Shown here: positions 1 through 11,661 of the stretch, one piece after another
Position numbering within the stretch: position 1 is the first letter of the stretch
Layout: every line of letters starts with the position of its first letter
NCBI RefSeq assembly: GCF_022376445.1
Contig: NW_025955070.1
Span: 62,001 to 126,000 of the forward strand
Length of the DNA stretch: 64,000 nucleotides
Reading direction: 5' to 3'
From: Fomitopsis serialis
Lineage: Eukaryota > Basidiomycota > Agaricomycetes > Polyporales > Fomitopsidaceae
Translations under genes and position numbers: made by a program
The notes under the pieces: model-generated
The model's database searches: none
Seen by the model: the letters and a program-made list of their open reading frames with translations, nothing else
Told to the model about the DNA's origin: nothing

Positions 1-1384
1 GTCGTAGCGATATGCGAGTCGGTTGTCGTCGGTGAAGTGAACACGAAGGAAGCTGTCCCTGTTGTCCCAGAACTGCCGAATGACTCGGTTGGATTGTTCG
101 GGGAAGGGGCCTTCGATGACTGTTGTGGTAGGGGTAATGTAGAGGTGGGTACAAAGGAAGAGATCCGCGTGGGGTAATGGTGGTAGCGGGGTACGCAGAA
201 GTTGCCGAGCACAAGTTATGACGAGCTCCTGTAGAGTGTCTTGGTTCACGTCGATCCCGTCGCCGTACCAGACACGCGCCTCAATTCGCGTCTTCAAGTC
301 GGCCAGCAGAGTGCTCGTCACATATGGGCCGTGCTCAGGGACTAGGACATCGATGACGGGGCGCAGAGACTGCATAACCTCTCGCATGTCCACGAGCCGT
401 TTGCGCGATAGCGCTATGACCTGAGAGGCCACAGCAAAGTCCAATGTCTCTATCCAAGCGTTGTAGGTATCGCGAATGGTTCTGTGGAACAGTCCGCGCT
501 GAACAACCGTGTATGAGGACGAGTCGACAGAAAGGCGAGCGCGTCGGCACAAGCCCCGGTACACCGCGATGTCTGACGTAGATTCGCAGACGAGTCGGAT
601 AGCAATGGAGGTGTAAGGGGCGACGAGATCGTGGGTTCTGTCAAACCCGACTTTCCTCAACCGGAATATCTTCGTGACCTCGAGGAGCTCCCGCAGCGAG
701 TAGGGGTCCCCAAACGTCAAACCATCCGGATCAACGAAGTCCGGGTCCGCGGGCCCTTCCTCGAATGACGGCGGATAGAGAAGGGAAAAGAAGATGGACG
801 ACTCGCCGAACTGGTCCGGGGTCGCAGCAGTCCAGTACACCTGCGAGGTGCGGATCGCCATGAAGCGCGTGCACTCGGTTTCCATGGCCGCCATCCGGAA
901 CTGCCGTCTGTCTTCGTTGTAGTCCAGGTACGCCGAGCCAGGCAGAGTGAATTTCCTCTCCCACTCCACAGAATACTCCTCGTCACGGCAATCCACCCGA
1001 ATTGAAGTCGCTTGATGGTATCATAGATCCATTCCTGTGCGGGAGGACCACAGGAGGTTTGTATGGCGACTGTTGCACAAACCCCAAGACTTGACGATTG
1101 GGCGCCTGCTTGCTATGGGAAAAGACTATGGCCCGAAAGGATCGTGCCCGCGAGGCGAATCATCTCCGTAGTCGCGAAGGAACTGCTCACCGACCTCCGC
1201 AGTGGGAAGCGTGATTATGCCATTCCTGGTGCCCCGCTTGGTCACCTTGCGGTATATGCGAATTCGAAGTTCAGGGGCTGCGACGAGTGGTGAGCGTAGT
1301 CTGCACTGTGAAATATACTCGCGAGGAGCTCCTTCAGCTGGGGTTGTTCCGTGCTGAAGGGGATGCTCGCATGAATACCTCCAT
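1..1384 (-). pseudogene. RNA-dependent RNA polymerase (RdRP, quelling type), 5' part, runs off left edge
   Basis: Cellular RdRPs make double-stranded RNA from single-stranded templates and feed Dicer/Argonaute silencing. On the minus strand positions 1020 to 1 form one open frame of about 340 codons. It ends with hallmarks that precede the RdRP catalytic core: LYITPTTTVIEGPFPEQSNR then DSFLRVHFTDDNR. Upstream the family's N-terminus is recognisable, starting with MEVFMR at 1384, then LASIFHSADYAHH, RNGIITLPTAEVGEQFLRDY, FSHSKQAPNRQVLGFV and RLQFGW. These blocks lie in changing frames, with shifts near 1368, 1253, 1135, 1055 and 1003, and a stop follows each block. I saw no intron set that joins them, so I call it a 5'-damaged gene, though clustered sequencing errors are possible. 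The catalytic domain with its DbDGD motif would lie left of the window. Family call is confident; pseudogene status is less so. Confidence 0.8.
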
Positions 1385-2320
1385 GGCGACACAGTAGACG
1401 TCGAAGGATGTCTTCCGCGCGTTTACGGTCTGCTCGGGATTCCGATGAGCGTACTTATACCAAGAAAGGAAGGTGTTGTATCTCACATAATCCTTATCAA
1501 AAGAGGCCGGTCCTATCAGTGGCGATAGTGTTCCATCAATTGCGCAGCAGAAGAGATGAGGTGATCCGATTGAAGGCGACACAGTTGGTATGTGTCATGG
1601 GGGTCCAAACCTGGTAACGCTTCCCACCATGAATTACAATTGTCGGTCACAAGGACAAGGGTACATACCGTATCAGTCTTCTCGAACATGTTACTGCCCT
1701 AATGGACTGCTGCCGCGTAGGAGACTCCCACGTCTCGTCAGCTGGGTATTGCGTATTGCCCGACGGGTTGAGCCATCCCAGGTGCACGATCACGCAGAAA
1801 TCACTCAACGCTCAACGCAGAAGCACGGCGAGTCTAAATGGGACACATGAGGTGAACGTTCGACGAACGTTGCGTACATACGCACTGTTATAGATGCTGC
1901 AGACCTAAAGCATCACAGAATCCTTCGAGGACTAGATAGGATGCTTGTGCGCGATAAGGACGAAGGTCAGTCAGTTGATCATGGCATGATACTACTGACG
2001 CACGTTTGTAACGACATCGACGTGACGCTTGCCTCTCCATTCTCAGCTTTCACATAATTTAGTATGCGTGCAGCGAGCTACCGTAGCGACGTCAGTGAAT
2101 CCGGGTGACTTCCAGAGACAAGAGACCTCGCCCATCAAGCATTCAGCAAACTGGAGCAGCACCTTCCGAAGTTGACGAGCAAGTACAATCGAGCCTCAGC
2201 GAGAGGTGGGCACTTTAGAAAAGCGGAGGACACGTACCGCACTGGTTGTCTCTGCTAAGATGAGAGAAACAGCCGTTGCGAGAGATCCGGCGTCCCGAGG
2301 CCCGAAGTTGAAGTGGATTG
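1385..2320. other. unassigned spacer
   Basis: No gene, RNA or repeat was recognised. Short open frames on both strands have no family resemblance. Part of it is presumably the upstream region of the RdRP gene. Confidence 0.4.
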
Positions 2321-2329
2321 CACTTCAAG

Positions 2330-3490
2330 TGAGAGTCGCGTCGCGTCGGATTGTTCTGAAACTCCTCAGAGCGCAGATACCCGTCAATCCGCTCGCCCGG
2401 CCTCGGACAATAAACTCTGACGCATCGCTCATCTCCGCGCACCCGCCACCAAGTGCGCAACCACCCGCGTCCCTCCGGATCCACGGCATGCTCGTCATGA
2501 TCATGTGTTGCGGTGGGTATGTACTGCGGCGAAAAGCGAGTGCGAGCGAGTCTTTGTCGGACCTCGTCCACCGCATCCGTGCGGATCGCTCCCAGGGATG
2601 CATCGAAGGCAGCGAGCTCGGAGTTGAGCCCAGTGCAGACCGCTGGGACTCTGACACGGAGACGAGCCGTCTCTGGAGCATGAAATCAGCAGATGCAGGA
2701 GACGTGTCTCATGCTCTGACGCACCACCCATTTCTCTGCGAGGTCACGTTGCGGCTCGCACTCGACGGGGAGTTATAGATATTGGAGCCGCCCGCTGGAC
2801 TATACCGTCCTTCATGAAGGCGGCTGTGATGGTACTGACCGAGCCGGCTGAGCTCGAAGTCGAAGTCCGAAGGACTTTCGAACGGAAGTGGTCCGAGCGA
2901 AGGTCACGCAGGCGCACTGTACACGCGTTGCTGAGCAAGGGTAGATAGCCGAGCGAGATGTTCAGTGAGAAGAGCGAGGGAAAGTCACCTCCAAAGGACA
3001 ACTCACTATGTTGCTGGCAACCTCCAGCTCGTGCGAGGACAGGCATGCGCAGCAGAGATCCACGCAGCAGAGTCGCTCTACTGAGCGTGGTGCCGATGCT
3101 CGGTTTCGCCTCGAGCTCCTCCTCCACGCGCGGCAGGGCTAGCACGCAATGATGTCGTGCATTTTGCTGGTAGAACGGGCAGCGAAGGACCTCCCTTCCC
3201 TCGTACCGCTCATGGGATGGGTCGCCCGCGGAGCTCGGGCAGCTGACAGGCGCGATGACGGGGTCCTTCTAGCATGTAGGAATACTGTGTATGCCTACAC
3301 AACCTGCGTGGGTCCGAGTGTCTCCACGCGCGAGCGGACAATACGCTGGGCAACGGTATGGAGGGCTCCGAGGGAGAGACTGCGCGCGTCGTCGAGGTGG
3401 ACGAGCGTCATTCAGCGCATGGTGTTTTGCGGGCTGCATATCTGGTGGTCGTAGGCAGTCTGTCACAGTCGGCGGAGGAGTGATGGTCTA
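2330..3490 (-). pseudogene. decayed family-B F-box protein gene
   Basis: A degraded copy of the family that is intact at 47991-49562 and 50311-51835. Landmarks on the minus strand, in protein order: near 3420-3330 the F-box core (LVHLDDARSLSL, then AQRIV) after a broken start; near 2960-2900 a middle motif, LGYLPLLSNACTV, like the family's LSHLALFRSAHT; near 2480-2345 the C-terminal signature WWRVRGDERC followed by GERIDGYLRSEEF. The three blocks are in different frames and the total span is shorter than the intact genes, so it cannot make the full protein. Intact members are predicted substrate adaptors of SCF ubiquitin ligases. This copy may be the left-side counterpart of the plus-strand family-B genes at 32.5-36.7 kb. 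Confidence 0.7.
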
Positions 3491-3940
3491 TCCAAGACAA
3501 GATGAGCATGTACCGATGTAGTAGTGACATTTAGTGCAAACCTCAGACTCTGCAGCTGGCAGTGGCAGGACGAAACATGGGCGCGCAAGCGCTCATTGGC
3601 AGCTACCACAGCTTACGTAATCACTGTATCATCATCGCTGCCATTGCCAAACGCAGCAATAATGATCCTGCAGCTGTCATCCACCAGGACTTACTGAGTT
3701 TCGGCTGCCCGCCACTTACTTCTACCACTCACGCCCGACAACATTACGGCGCCGCATGATTGGCGAAAGCAGTCGGAATAAAGTCATCGGCGAACGACGA
3801 GTCGAACCGACGTCTGCGAGAGCATCCTCGGCGGGCCCCAGGGCATAGTGCTTGCATAGCGTTCTGCAAGAGGCTCACTTTTGAGCCGAGCGTAATAGTC
3901 TAGAGGCCGTCATCCTATACTACTTGTGTCACATCCCTGG
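3491..3940. other. unassigned spacer
   Basis: Nothing recognisable on either strand apart from the upstream side of the decayed F-box copy to the left. Confidence 0.4.
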
Positions 3941-3949
3941 AGGTGAGGT

Positions 3950-5052
3950 ACACCAGTTTCCTCTTCTGCGGAACACGTCTCTCGTCACGCTCAAGTTCGC
4001 ATTCAAGTTTGCAAGTCCATGTTGCCGCTACGGTCTTCGAGGTCACAAACGCCGGTTGCCCAGTGGTTAAGTGCGCACTGTACATCTCCAGCTGGACCCC
4101 GAGATCGAGGAAAGCAGATGGTAGCGGGAGGTGCTGTGCTCTGCGGTGCCCTAGCTCCTTGAACACACAGTCCCGTCCCTCTGTGCAACATGGCCGTATC
4201 ATCCGGGTACACGACCAGGGATTCCACGCTACCCACGTACAAGGACTCATACAGCCAAGTTACCACAGATCATACACGGCACAGTACACCGGCAGACGGA
4301 TATGTGGCACCTGGAGCTAACAACAGTACATCTGAAACCCAGACATCCTGTGATTGGCACCGTATCTGGAGGCAGAGTACCGCGTTCGCCCGTCTCCCCG
4401 TCCTGCGGAACGCATCTCTCATCACGCTGTGCGACTTCCCAGGACCAGCGTACACACGCTACACGTCCAGACTATTGATCCACTAGCTGTCATTCATTGC
4501 ACTATGACCGAACCTCACATGCCTGTGGCGTTCGTGAGCGAGAGGAACCCGGGACTTTACCCGGCGGACCGTCTCTACGGCTTTAACACATCCGGCGCCT
4601 GGGTCGCAGGTCGTCTGCGCGTCCTCGACATCTTACATGGTCATGTCGATCTTAAGCACACGCCCGACGAGACCACCATCAATACCGACGTACGCGCTAC
4701 CTTCCCCGCTGTGCTATCCGTGCAGTTCCACTATGACGACCCAGAGCTATTCGCGCGGCTCGCGGAGCTGTTCGAGCACGCCCGCGCGCGGTTGCGCTGC
4801 CTCGACGTGTTGATGCACGATGACATCGAGGATGCGCAGATGTGGCTGGTACGTCCGCTCGCCCATCCCAAATCCTTCTTGTTCCGCCCATCTGACCAAT
4901 GGCTGCCGCCGCAGGACGACTGTCTCCCCTCCTTTACTCCAGCCCCATCATCTGCATATGACTTAAGCCTGTTCAAATGCAAGTTCGCCGAGATCGACGC
5001 AGACGACGAGGGCGAGGTCAAGCAGCGAACTGTATGTATCTGGGGAGACTGA
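3950..5052 (+). pseudogene. family-A F-box protein gene fragment (F-box missing)
   Basis: The 3' two thirds of a family-A gene. The readable part starts near 4504 and contains GRLRVLDIL, then LFARLAELFEHARARLRCLD, VLMHDDIEDAQMWL and, after an intron, DDCLPSF, all matching intact family members. The intron at the family's conserved place is present: 4849-4914, with GT after TGG-CTG and CAG before GAC-GAC. The last exon stops early at 5052, so the WWR...EYMRSEAFADTLQL tail is lost. Upstream, two out-of-frame traces of the repeat motif (PLLRNTSLVTL near 3960 and PVLRNASLITL near 4405) suggest a small internal duplication. No F-box is left. Probably non-functional. Confidence 0.72.
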
Positions 5053-6085
5053 GATCGTCCATCATGCACCAGGACGATGGAGCCACGGCAATAGGCAGAC
5101 CGAGGAGCTGCCGGTCCGCGGCGAAGTGTAGGCCAGCGAAGCCGCGCCAGCGCGCACCAGCCACGTCCGGGGAAAATGCGGTGCACGACCGGGCGTGCGT
5201 CCTCCACAACGAGTCCACGAAGCCTTGGACGCATGTCGCACCGTCCGGCCTCCGCTGGCGAGAACGGCGAGTAACGTCTGGTGTGCGATCACTCGGCTCA
5301 CGTCGGAGCCACGCCAGAACGTCCGCACGCGTGCGCCTGCAGCGTGTGAGGTGCCCACATGTGAGCAACAGTCTCTTGCTCTCTCGGAAGGACTACGCTT
5401 ACGTTACGGTCACTCTCGCCCACCCGTCTTGCTCACTGGCTGATCATCCATCGTGTTTGCCCCGGTCAGAGGGTTACGCTCACGCACAGGCTGCCTTCCG
5501 GGTCCCACCGTCGTGAATCGCGTCGGGAGTCTGGGACTCGACGCGACGGACTCGTCGACGACTAGAGCCGGAGGTGGGAAGGCGGTCTTTCTCCGCGATG
5601 TACACAACGCACCATACAAAGACCCGCATCTCGTGCCTCCGACGGCACTCTCGACGCGATTTGCTCGCGGGGTGACTGACTGGTCGACGGCCCCGCCGGC
5701 GCCTGCATTCTCGCCGGACCATCAGACGGCGATCGTAAGCACGCGTCGTCTGCGGCCGACGGCGGGATGGACTCTGGGAAGGCGACTCTTGTGCGCACCA
5801 GGTGCTCAACTCAGGGGAGAACGACTCGCGAGAGACGTGACCGGGTGTGAGTGAGTCTACGAAGCTTCGGAGGTACATAGTACGTCGGACCGTTGGGCTT
5901 CTGATAGCGAGAAGGGCGAGTGACGGCGACATGATCTGGCATACGGTTTCGACGCTGACGTTGGAGCATCGATTCCAAACTAACAACCATGTCCAGTGTG
6001 ACTGGAAGATGGCGGTCGACCACAGGCCGGGATTTGACCACGCGGGCCTTTTGTGGGCCTTTGAGCTATGCTACGAGCGGTCCCG
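5053..6085. other. GC-rich region without recognised gene
   Basis: A minus-strand frame of 168 codons (5986-5480) and a plus-strand frame of 179 codons (4977-5516) are open but Arg/Ser/Pro-rich with no family motif, as expected for chance frames in GC-rich DNA. No repeat partner elsewhere in the window was seen. Confidence 0.35.
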
Positions 6086-6089
6086 ACTA

Positions 6090-6570
6090 AGGCAATAGGT
6101 TGTGCAGTCCCAACGAGACACTCGTCAAAGGAGAAATAATCACTGTCCATACCGTCATTCGTTGTTGGACATGCTATATATGGGTTCTAGGATACTAGCA
6201 CCGGCAATCTTGACACAGAATCAGTCACATATTGAAAGCTACGGAACCGGTCCACGTACACCTGATATGCTCCCAAAAGATTCAACTATCCACGACTGTT
6301 AGGCCGGCAGTGAGTAATGCAGAATGCAGGATACGATATGACACAACTTGCATTCTGAGCGAGAATCACGGCCACATTGGGGCATTCCAAGGATTCGAAC
6401 GCTATCGACGGACGTACACGGGTCCCCGTTCCGCCCTCAAGCTGCCAGGGCCTAACTCAGATTAGCTCACAGTTGCCGCACTCAAGTAATACTCACCAGC
6501 TCACGTCATCAACACAAGGTCGTCTTCGAGCGCAGAGATCACACAAGTGGGATGCCACCTCCCTTCGTCG
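6090..6570. repeat. outer arm of mirror-image duplication, non-coding part (partner 31480-32060)
   Basis: This stretch matches the reverse complement of 31480-32060. Shared blocks include CAAAGGAGAAA, CCGTCATTCGTTGT, CACAGAATCAGTCAC, GCAGGATACGATA, GAGCGAGAATCACGG and CACCTCCCTTCGTCGAC, in the same order with small indels. It is the outermost detected part of the inverted duplication around the histone deacetylase gene. The match breaks near 6570, just before the kinase-like gene, and resumes near 8020. Confidence 0.85.
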
Positions 6571-6649
6571 ACCTCCCATCAGTCGTTGCAAGTATGTCGC
6601 TTGTCCTCTCTGGTTCAGACGAGCCTGAGTTCCTCCGAGCCATTCAGCC

Positions 6650-7701
6650 ATGCCCTTGGTGTCAGAGAAGCGGCCCCGTGCCCATGCTCACGTATTCATC
6701 CCCTCCATTTCCGACTTCAATACGCTCACGAAAGTCGATGACCCCGACGGCTGTGCTCTCGAGGTCTCAGCACTTACAGATTCAACCAATGTACCCACTG
6801 GCGTGCAGTTGGTCCACTGGGCAACAGGCGAGCGTACGCGCACGGTCTGTCGTGTCCTCATGCAACACCCAGCCTACAATGGGGAGATCATCAATCGCAG
6901 GACCGTCATCTGCAAAGTGATTTACGGTGGCAAGCGACAGCGATCGGCACTGCACCATGAGAAGCAAGTCTACGACGCACTGGAAGAACTTCAAGGGAAT
7001 ATTATACCCCGTTGCTATGGACTGTTCGAGGGAGAACTAGGCGGCGAGCTAGCTACCTGTTTAGTGCTTGAAGATTTCGGGGAACCTCTGACTCGCAACA
7101 AGTCGGCACACGAGGACGAGGCATTCAGGTGCGTTGAACCATGCCTGGATAGTTCGCGAGATAGATCTCATCAGGAAGGCGTTGTCTATGACAGGATTCA
7201 CTTGATGTCTGCCGTTCTCGAATCTCATAAAAGAGGCGTACAACACAAAGACTTGAGGCCAGGTAACTTTCGCAAGAAGAGCGACGGAGGTGCCGGTATC
7301 ATCGACTTTGAGACCGCTGTGATGAACCACAATTGTCCTGTGGTCCACGTTGAGAACAGCGCAGCGGTATTCGAGTTCGGCAAGCTGGCACTTGAAGAAC
7401 CCGATGTCGATTGTAGAGAATTGTGGGAGACCGCGTGTCGCGTTGCGGCAATCTGGAAACCAAGTAAGCCCTGCTGCTGCACCTATCGTAACCCCACAGG
7501 CTCACGGATCTCATAGGCAGAACGGGCTATAATTCCCAAATAATTCGCCTGAAACAGATACCCAGAATAACCAATCCCAATGCCCGTCGAATCGCTGAGA
7601 TATGCTACGCGTACACAGTCGAGTGCTGGGAGCACAAAGTAGACTTCGATGAAATGGAGTTGTGGCGAAGGTGGGAAGCCGCCGGGCTGGAGGACCATTG
7701 A
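6650..7701 (+). CDS. protein-kinase-like fold protein (fungal, APH/FunK1-like)
   Basis: Model of three exons: 6650-7128, 7195-7463, 7517-7701, giving 310 residues with all phases consistent. Kinase-fold landmarks: candidate ATP lysine K89 in VICKVIYG; helix-C glutamate E104 in HHEKQVYDAL; hinge-like CLVLEDFGEPL; catalytic loop HKDLRPGNF (H177, D179 in the spliced protein); metal-binding aspartate in IIDFETA, where DFG is replaced by DFE. Such small kinase-like proteins are common in agaricomycetes and may be atypical kinases or phosphotransferases; the substrate is unknown. The first intron (66 nt) is a multiple of three, so retention would add 22 residues without a stop; I prefer splicing because it restores a compact helix before the catalytic loop. 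The start is the first in-frame ATG; an upstream exon is possible. It lies at a break in the mirror-image duplication and has no partner on the other arm. Confidence 0.78.
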
Positions 7702-8020
7702 ACGCGTAACGCGAGATAATCGAAACAGCATCGGAGACATGGTTGTGTATTCGGGGAATAGGATGGCCTAGTCTTAGTATCATGTGTCCACATCACTGTA
7801 CATGGTAGCCCCGGTCTTGCTAGAACGAAGGGGTATCGAGTCAGGTTATGTGTTCGTCAAGCTAACGTTTTTTTGAATTCTTTTATTGTCCGCGAGGGCA
7901 GGGCCCTATGTAGACAAAACTCTGGCACTACGAGTGGGTACGTGTAGGTGGTCTGTCGGAGTCAGGCTGAGCATGCGCTCGTCGCCAGAGCGAGAGCCTA
8001 GGTATGTACCTGACGATTCT
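7702..8020. other. 3' side of kinase-like gene, unassigned
   Basis: No gene recognised. It contains an A/T-rich tract near 7869-7886 that could be a 3'-end signal. It belongs to the segment missing from the opposite arm. Confidence 0.35.
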
Positions 8021-9830
8021 TTCTGGCCAGTCAACTCGCGCGGCATAGAGGTATCAGACACTGGTGGCACTCACCATTTCCTAGCGTCGGGTTTGAAGTC
8101 TCATGTATGACGCGTGGATGTCCGAGTGGCCTCAGCTAACGGATCCTTATCCCGCGAGGAAGAATGAGCACGGGAAGAATGCACTAGCAAAGTGTGATGC
8201 CAGTGAATCACCGTCATATTCGGATATAGTACAACAGGCTACCAGTACTGTACCCACGCATCGCAGCGTCAGCGCCGCGCAACTCGAGCACTGCGTCACA
8301 GACTCACCCTAAAGCTGCAAAGTATCCGCGAAAGCCTCGCCACGCATATACTCATCCAGCCTCTGCCCCTCCTCTGCACTGATCTCTACTAAATCCACTG
8401 AGCGCTTCTCGGCCACCGCCTCGCCAGCATCGATACGCCACCACCGGTGCATTCGCCCACGGAATATTGAGCCCTGAGGAATATCCGAGTCGGCGTTCAC
8501 GACCATGCGCCCAGAGGCCACGGCAACATAGCGGAGAGTGGGGATCTCTTCTGCGAGCAGCCTAGGAGCCGCATTGCCCAGCTTTTCCCACTTGCCATCA
8601 TTGTCATATCCAGTGTCAGAGTGGGAGTCGAAGTCAGAAGAAACATTAAAATCGTTGGAGTCGAGGGCAAGTTTGAGCCGGACACAGAGGATGTTACTAG
8701 CGGAGAGGAGCGGGAGGTATTTGTCCTGCGACGGAACACGTGAGATCGGCATTGGACGGTGCGGACAGCAGCGAGGAGACTGACCATCCATTTCTGCGCA
8801 TCGTCGACATCGCCATGCATCAGCACATCCAGGTATCGTAGCCGTGCAGCCGGGTGTTCGAATAACGCCGCGAGCTGCCCCCAAAACGCTGCGCCATCGT
8901 AGCACTCTACTGAGAAGACCACGGGCTGTGTCGCACGCACCGTGGCGACGACAGTCTCCCCGGGCATGGGCCCTCGGCCTTCAACGAAGACCTCGAGGAC
9001 ACGTAGGCGCGCGGAGACATCGTGCGCGAAGGAAGCGGTATAGGGGAAACGGTGGTCACCCGCAAAGAATACCAACCAGTCGTTCGCGAACGACTTGAAG
9101 GTGATATGGAGGCACGCGAGATTCGGGCAGAACCTCACGAGAACCAACGGATCCATGTTTCTGAGCCGCAAGGTATGTGTGCTAGGCCACAGATCGGCCG
9201 AGATTGGTAAGGGCAACGTTGACCATTCTGGGGCAGTTTTGTGAAGACCCAGGTCGGCTATGAGCACCTCCGCTGCGTTCCGCAGGAAGGGTATGTGGAC
9301 GAGCCTATCATATTCCACTGTCTGCATACGCTTGGCTGAACCCCAGGCCCGAGACGGACTACCCTCGGCTTGCAGATCAACCTCTCGCAGAGCGCCATGC
9401 TGTCCTTGGTAACGCCGCACAGCGCGAACTCGCGCAGATCACGGAGTGCGACGATTGCATCGCAGAGGCCGCCAGCCACAGTCGGAGCCCCGCGGTCCAA
9501 CAACGTCATGTCAAGCGAACGCAGGTCTCGCGCTCGCGCCAAGACGGCAGCAAGTGGGGAGTAGTCGTCAGTTGAGTCGTGGCCGTGCCAGAGGAAAATC
9601 CGAGTTTACGCAGATACTGAAGGCGGTATCCGTCTTCCCAAAGTATGAATTCGTGGAAACTGAGGGTTTGGCGTGGCGTTGCGACTCGTAGGGAAGAGAG
9701 GACACGCGGCCGGGCGACGGCGCTCATCGTGCGCGATGTCAAGGCGAGCTGACCAGCGTCGCGTTGCGAGATGAACGCAACTATGATGTCAAGGACATCT
9801 TCGTTCAAGTGTTGGATGTTGGTGACCATC
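8020..9830. repeat. outer arm of mirror-image duplication, F-box part (partner 29690-31470)
   Basis: The F-box gene copy and at least 270 bases beyond its stop match the reverse complement of 29690-31470. The flank blocks GGGATAAGGATCCGT, CACGCGTCA, CGACGCTAGGA and CTGATACCTCT are conserved in order, which shows that a segment larger than the gene was copied. Confidence 0.85.
8309..9829 (-). pseudogene. family-A F-box protein gene, two frameshifts
   Basis: Starts with MVTNIQHLNEDVLDIIVAFI, an F-box helix, followed by the family's DAGQLALTSRTMSAVARPRV. The body is full length: FHEFILWEDGYRLQ, WPSTHTLRL, CPNLACLHI, RLRVLEVFVE, ARLRYLDVLMH. The conserved late intron is intact at 8726-8784 (GTCAGT...CGCAG), and the last exon ends EEGQRLDEYMRGEAFADTLQL at stop 8309. 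Two one-base shifts break it: near 9597 between RKLG and IFLWHGHDST, and near 9350 after CKPRVVRL. Without them it would be about 480 residues. The family is predicted to be SCF ubiquitin-ligase adaptors with a leucine-rich-repeat-like body. Inverted partner: 29698-31201. Confidence 0.8.
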
Positions 9831-10150
9831 GTTCCGAGTGTGGATCTATGGGTGTTGTGGAAATGGTCACGCTGCGTGTACACCTGATACCTAACGAGCA
9901 CGTACATGGGTGCAGGAGACAAGTCTCTGGCCGTTGGCGAGAGTCCAGCCTGCTAGGATGGAAGTATTGGCAGTCCAGGAAGTGCTCGTTCAAACCGCTG
10001 GGCACGTATCAATGACAGGTCACAGGGCACTGTGTTGGATGGCTGAGAGTGTTATACGCTCAGGACGACACTGACCTGTATTGCTACGACAAGTTGAGCA
10101 GATCATGGCGGAGAGAAACAGCATCCGGTGTCGGTCGCGCGCTGCGTCAT
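9831..10150. other. upstream side of family-A F-box copy
   Basis: The block ending near 9950 matches the upstream side of the copy at 18086-19601 (shared CCTGATACCTA and GAGCACGTAC), so these two copies share 5' flank in direct orientation. Otherwise nothing was recognised. Confidence 0.45.
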
Positions 10151-11265
10151 CGGGCGTCTACTCGCCCGCCGTTGCCTGCCTCGGGCTCTCGCCCGGCCGC
10201 ACTCGCTGCACTCCAGTCGTGCGCTCGTCGCTCGCCGTCGTCCGCAGTGACTCCTCCCCGTGCCCAGCCACGAGCGTCCGTGCCCGTGACCGCCCTGGTC
10301 GACCGTCGTCGCCTGCGTCATCACCCGCCCGCCGTCTCCGCTGCCATTGCCGCCGCGCTCCACGACGCCCTGCCCGTCCACCCCGCCGCGCTCTGCTCAC
10401 TCGCGCCCGCCTCTCCGCCGTCTCCGCTCGCGCGACTCGACGTACGGTATGTACCCGCCCCCGACGCCCGTCTGCTCCCGCTCCCAATCCCCGTGGACAC
10501 GAGCACGACTTGGACGGAATTGCTCGGTGGAGACGAGCAGGCGCGGGGCAGCATGCGGAGACGCATTCATCACTCAAAAACGGGCACAAGTGCGCGTGTC
10601 CGGGTGTCTCCTCGCACGTACGGAGGTCTCCCGCGAGACCGGACTGGCCCGCCCACTTCGTGCTCGAGCCGCAGCAGCCCGGCCACCGGCTGAGCAACGA
10701 GCATGGTCGTCGTAAGGCTCGAGAGGCCTCCCGGACAGGGCTCCCTGCGAACGGCGCTGTCCGTCTCACGTTTGGTGCGTTCTCTCTCCAGTCTGACGCG
10801 GCCTGCTGGCTTTGACTAGGACTGCGTCTCGCCAGTCGCTTTGAAGCGCGGATGGAACGAGGCGGCCGCCGCGCGCGTGGCTGGGACTAGCGACGCGACG
10901 AGACGAGTCTTGACCCAGAGACCAGACGGTCACCGCGTTCTGCCACCATGGCACACGACGACCCCGAGCCTGTCCCTGTCGTCCAGACGACGGAGAACGC
11001 GGCATGCCGAGCACACGTACAACGGTCTGCGGACGGTCTTCTATTCCGAGGCACAAAGCTCTGAAGGATTGTCTACGTCTGCTTGGGGAGACTAGGCAGC
11101 ACGCGAGATCCTCTTCATTCCTGCCAGAGTACTGCGCCCGGGCTGCTCGCCACGTACTTGCGTCCACGCACGCCGGAAGACGGTGCAGAGCCGCATGAGC
11201 GGCAACAGCCGTCGGAATGGAGTCGTCGAACGACGAGCCGGGGCGACCCCCGAGAGCATGGTCGG

Positions 11266-11539
11266 TCACGCTGCGCATGCACTCATCGACCCTCTCCCCC
11301 TCTCCGTTCGGGCCCGGCCCCTCTGGTTCTCGGTGCACGGCACTCGTCCTCCGTGTGCAGATAGTCGTGCTCGACACGCCACCACTGCGTCCGTCTTCAA
11401 GGGTGTGGGGAGCGGGGAACGCCCGACTGTGTACCCGGACGATACGGCCATGTGCTAGAGGGACCGACGTGGATTTGACACCGTTCTCAGGCGCTGAATA
11501 GACTCTATACGCATCGTCTCGCAGGACAAGCATTTCCAT
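11266..11539 (-). pseudogene. family-A F-box C-terminal remnant
   Basis: On the minus strand a short scrambled trace of the family-A tail is visible: CGTATCGTCCGGGTACACAG corresponds to AVSSGYTV, and later ERVDECMRS resembles the family's GQRLDEYMRS. It lies just downstream of the LysM gene, as its partner at 23591-23860 does, so the remnant was already next to the LysM gene before the arms were duplicated. A minus-strand frame of 257 codons runs over it (11539-10766) but the rest has no resemblance and is probably chance. Confidence 0.5.
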
Positions 11540-11661
11540 TCATACCAATACCACGTCTCTGCTCGACATGGTGTATCGCGAGTCATTCAATCACTGTTAA
11601 GAACGAATGTCCGCCGCGCATTCGATCACAACACGCGCGCGACGACCGTGCACTACTCAAC

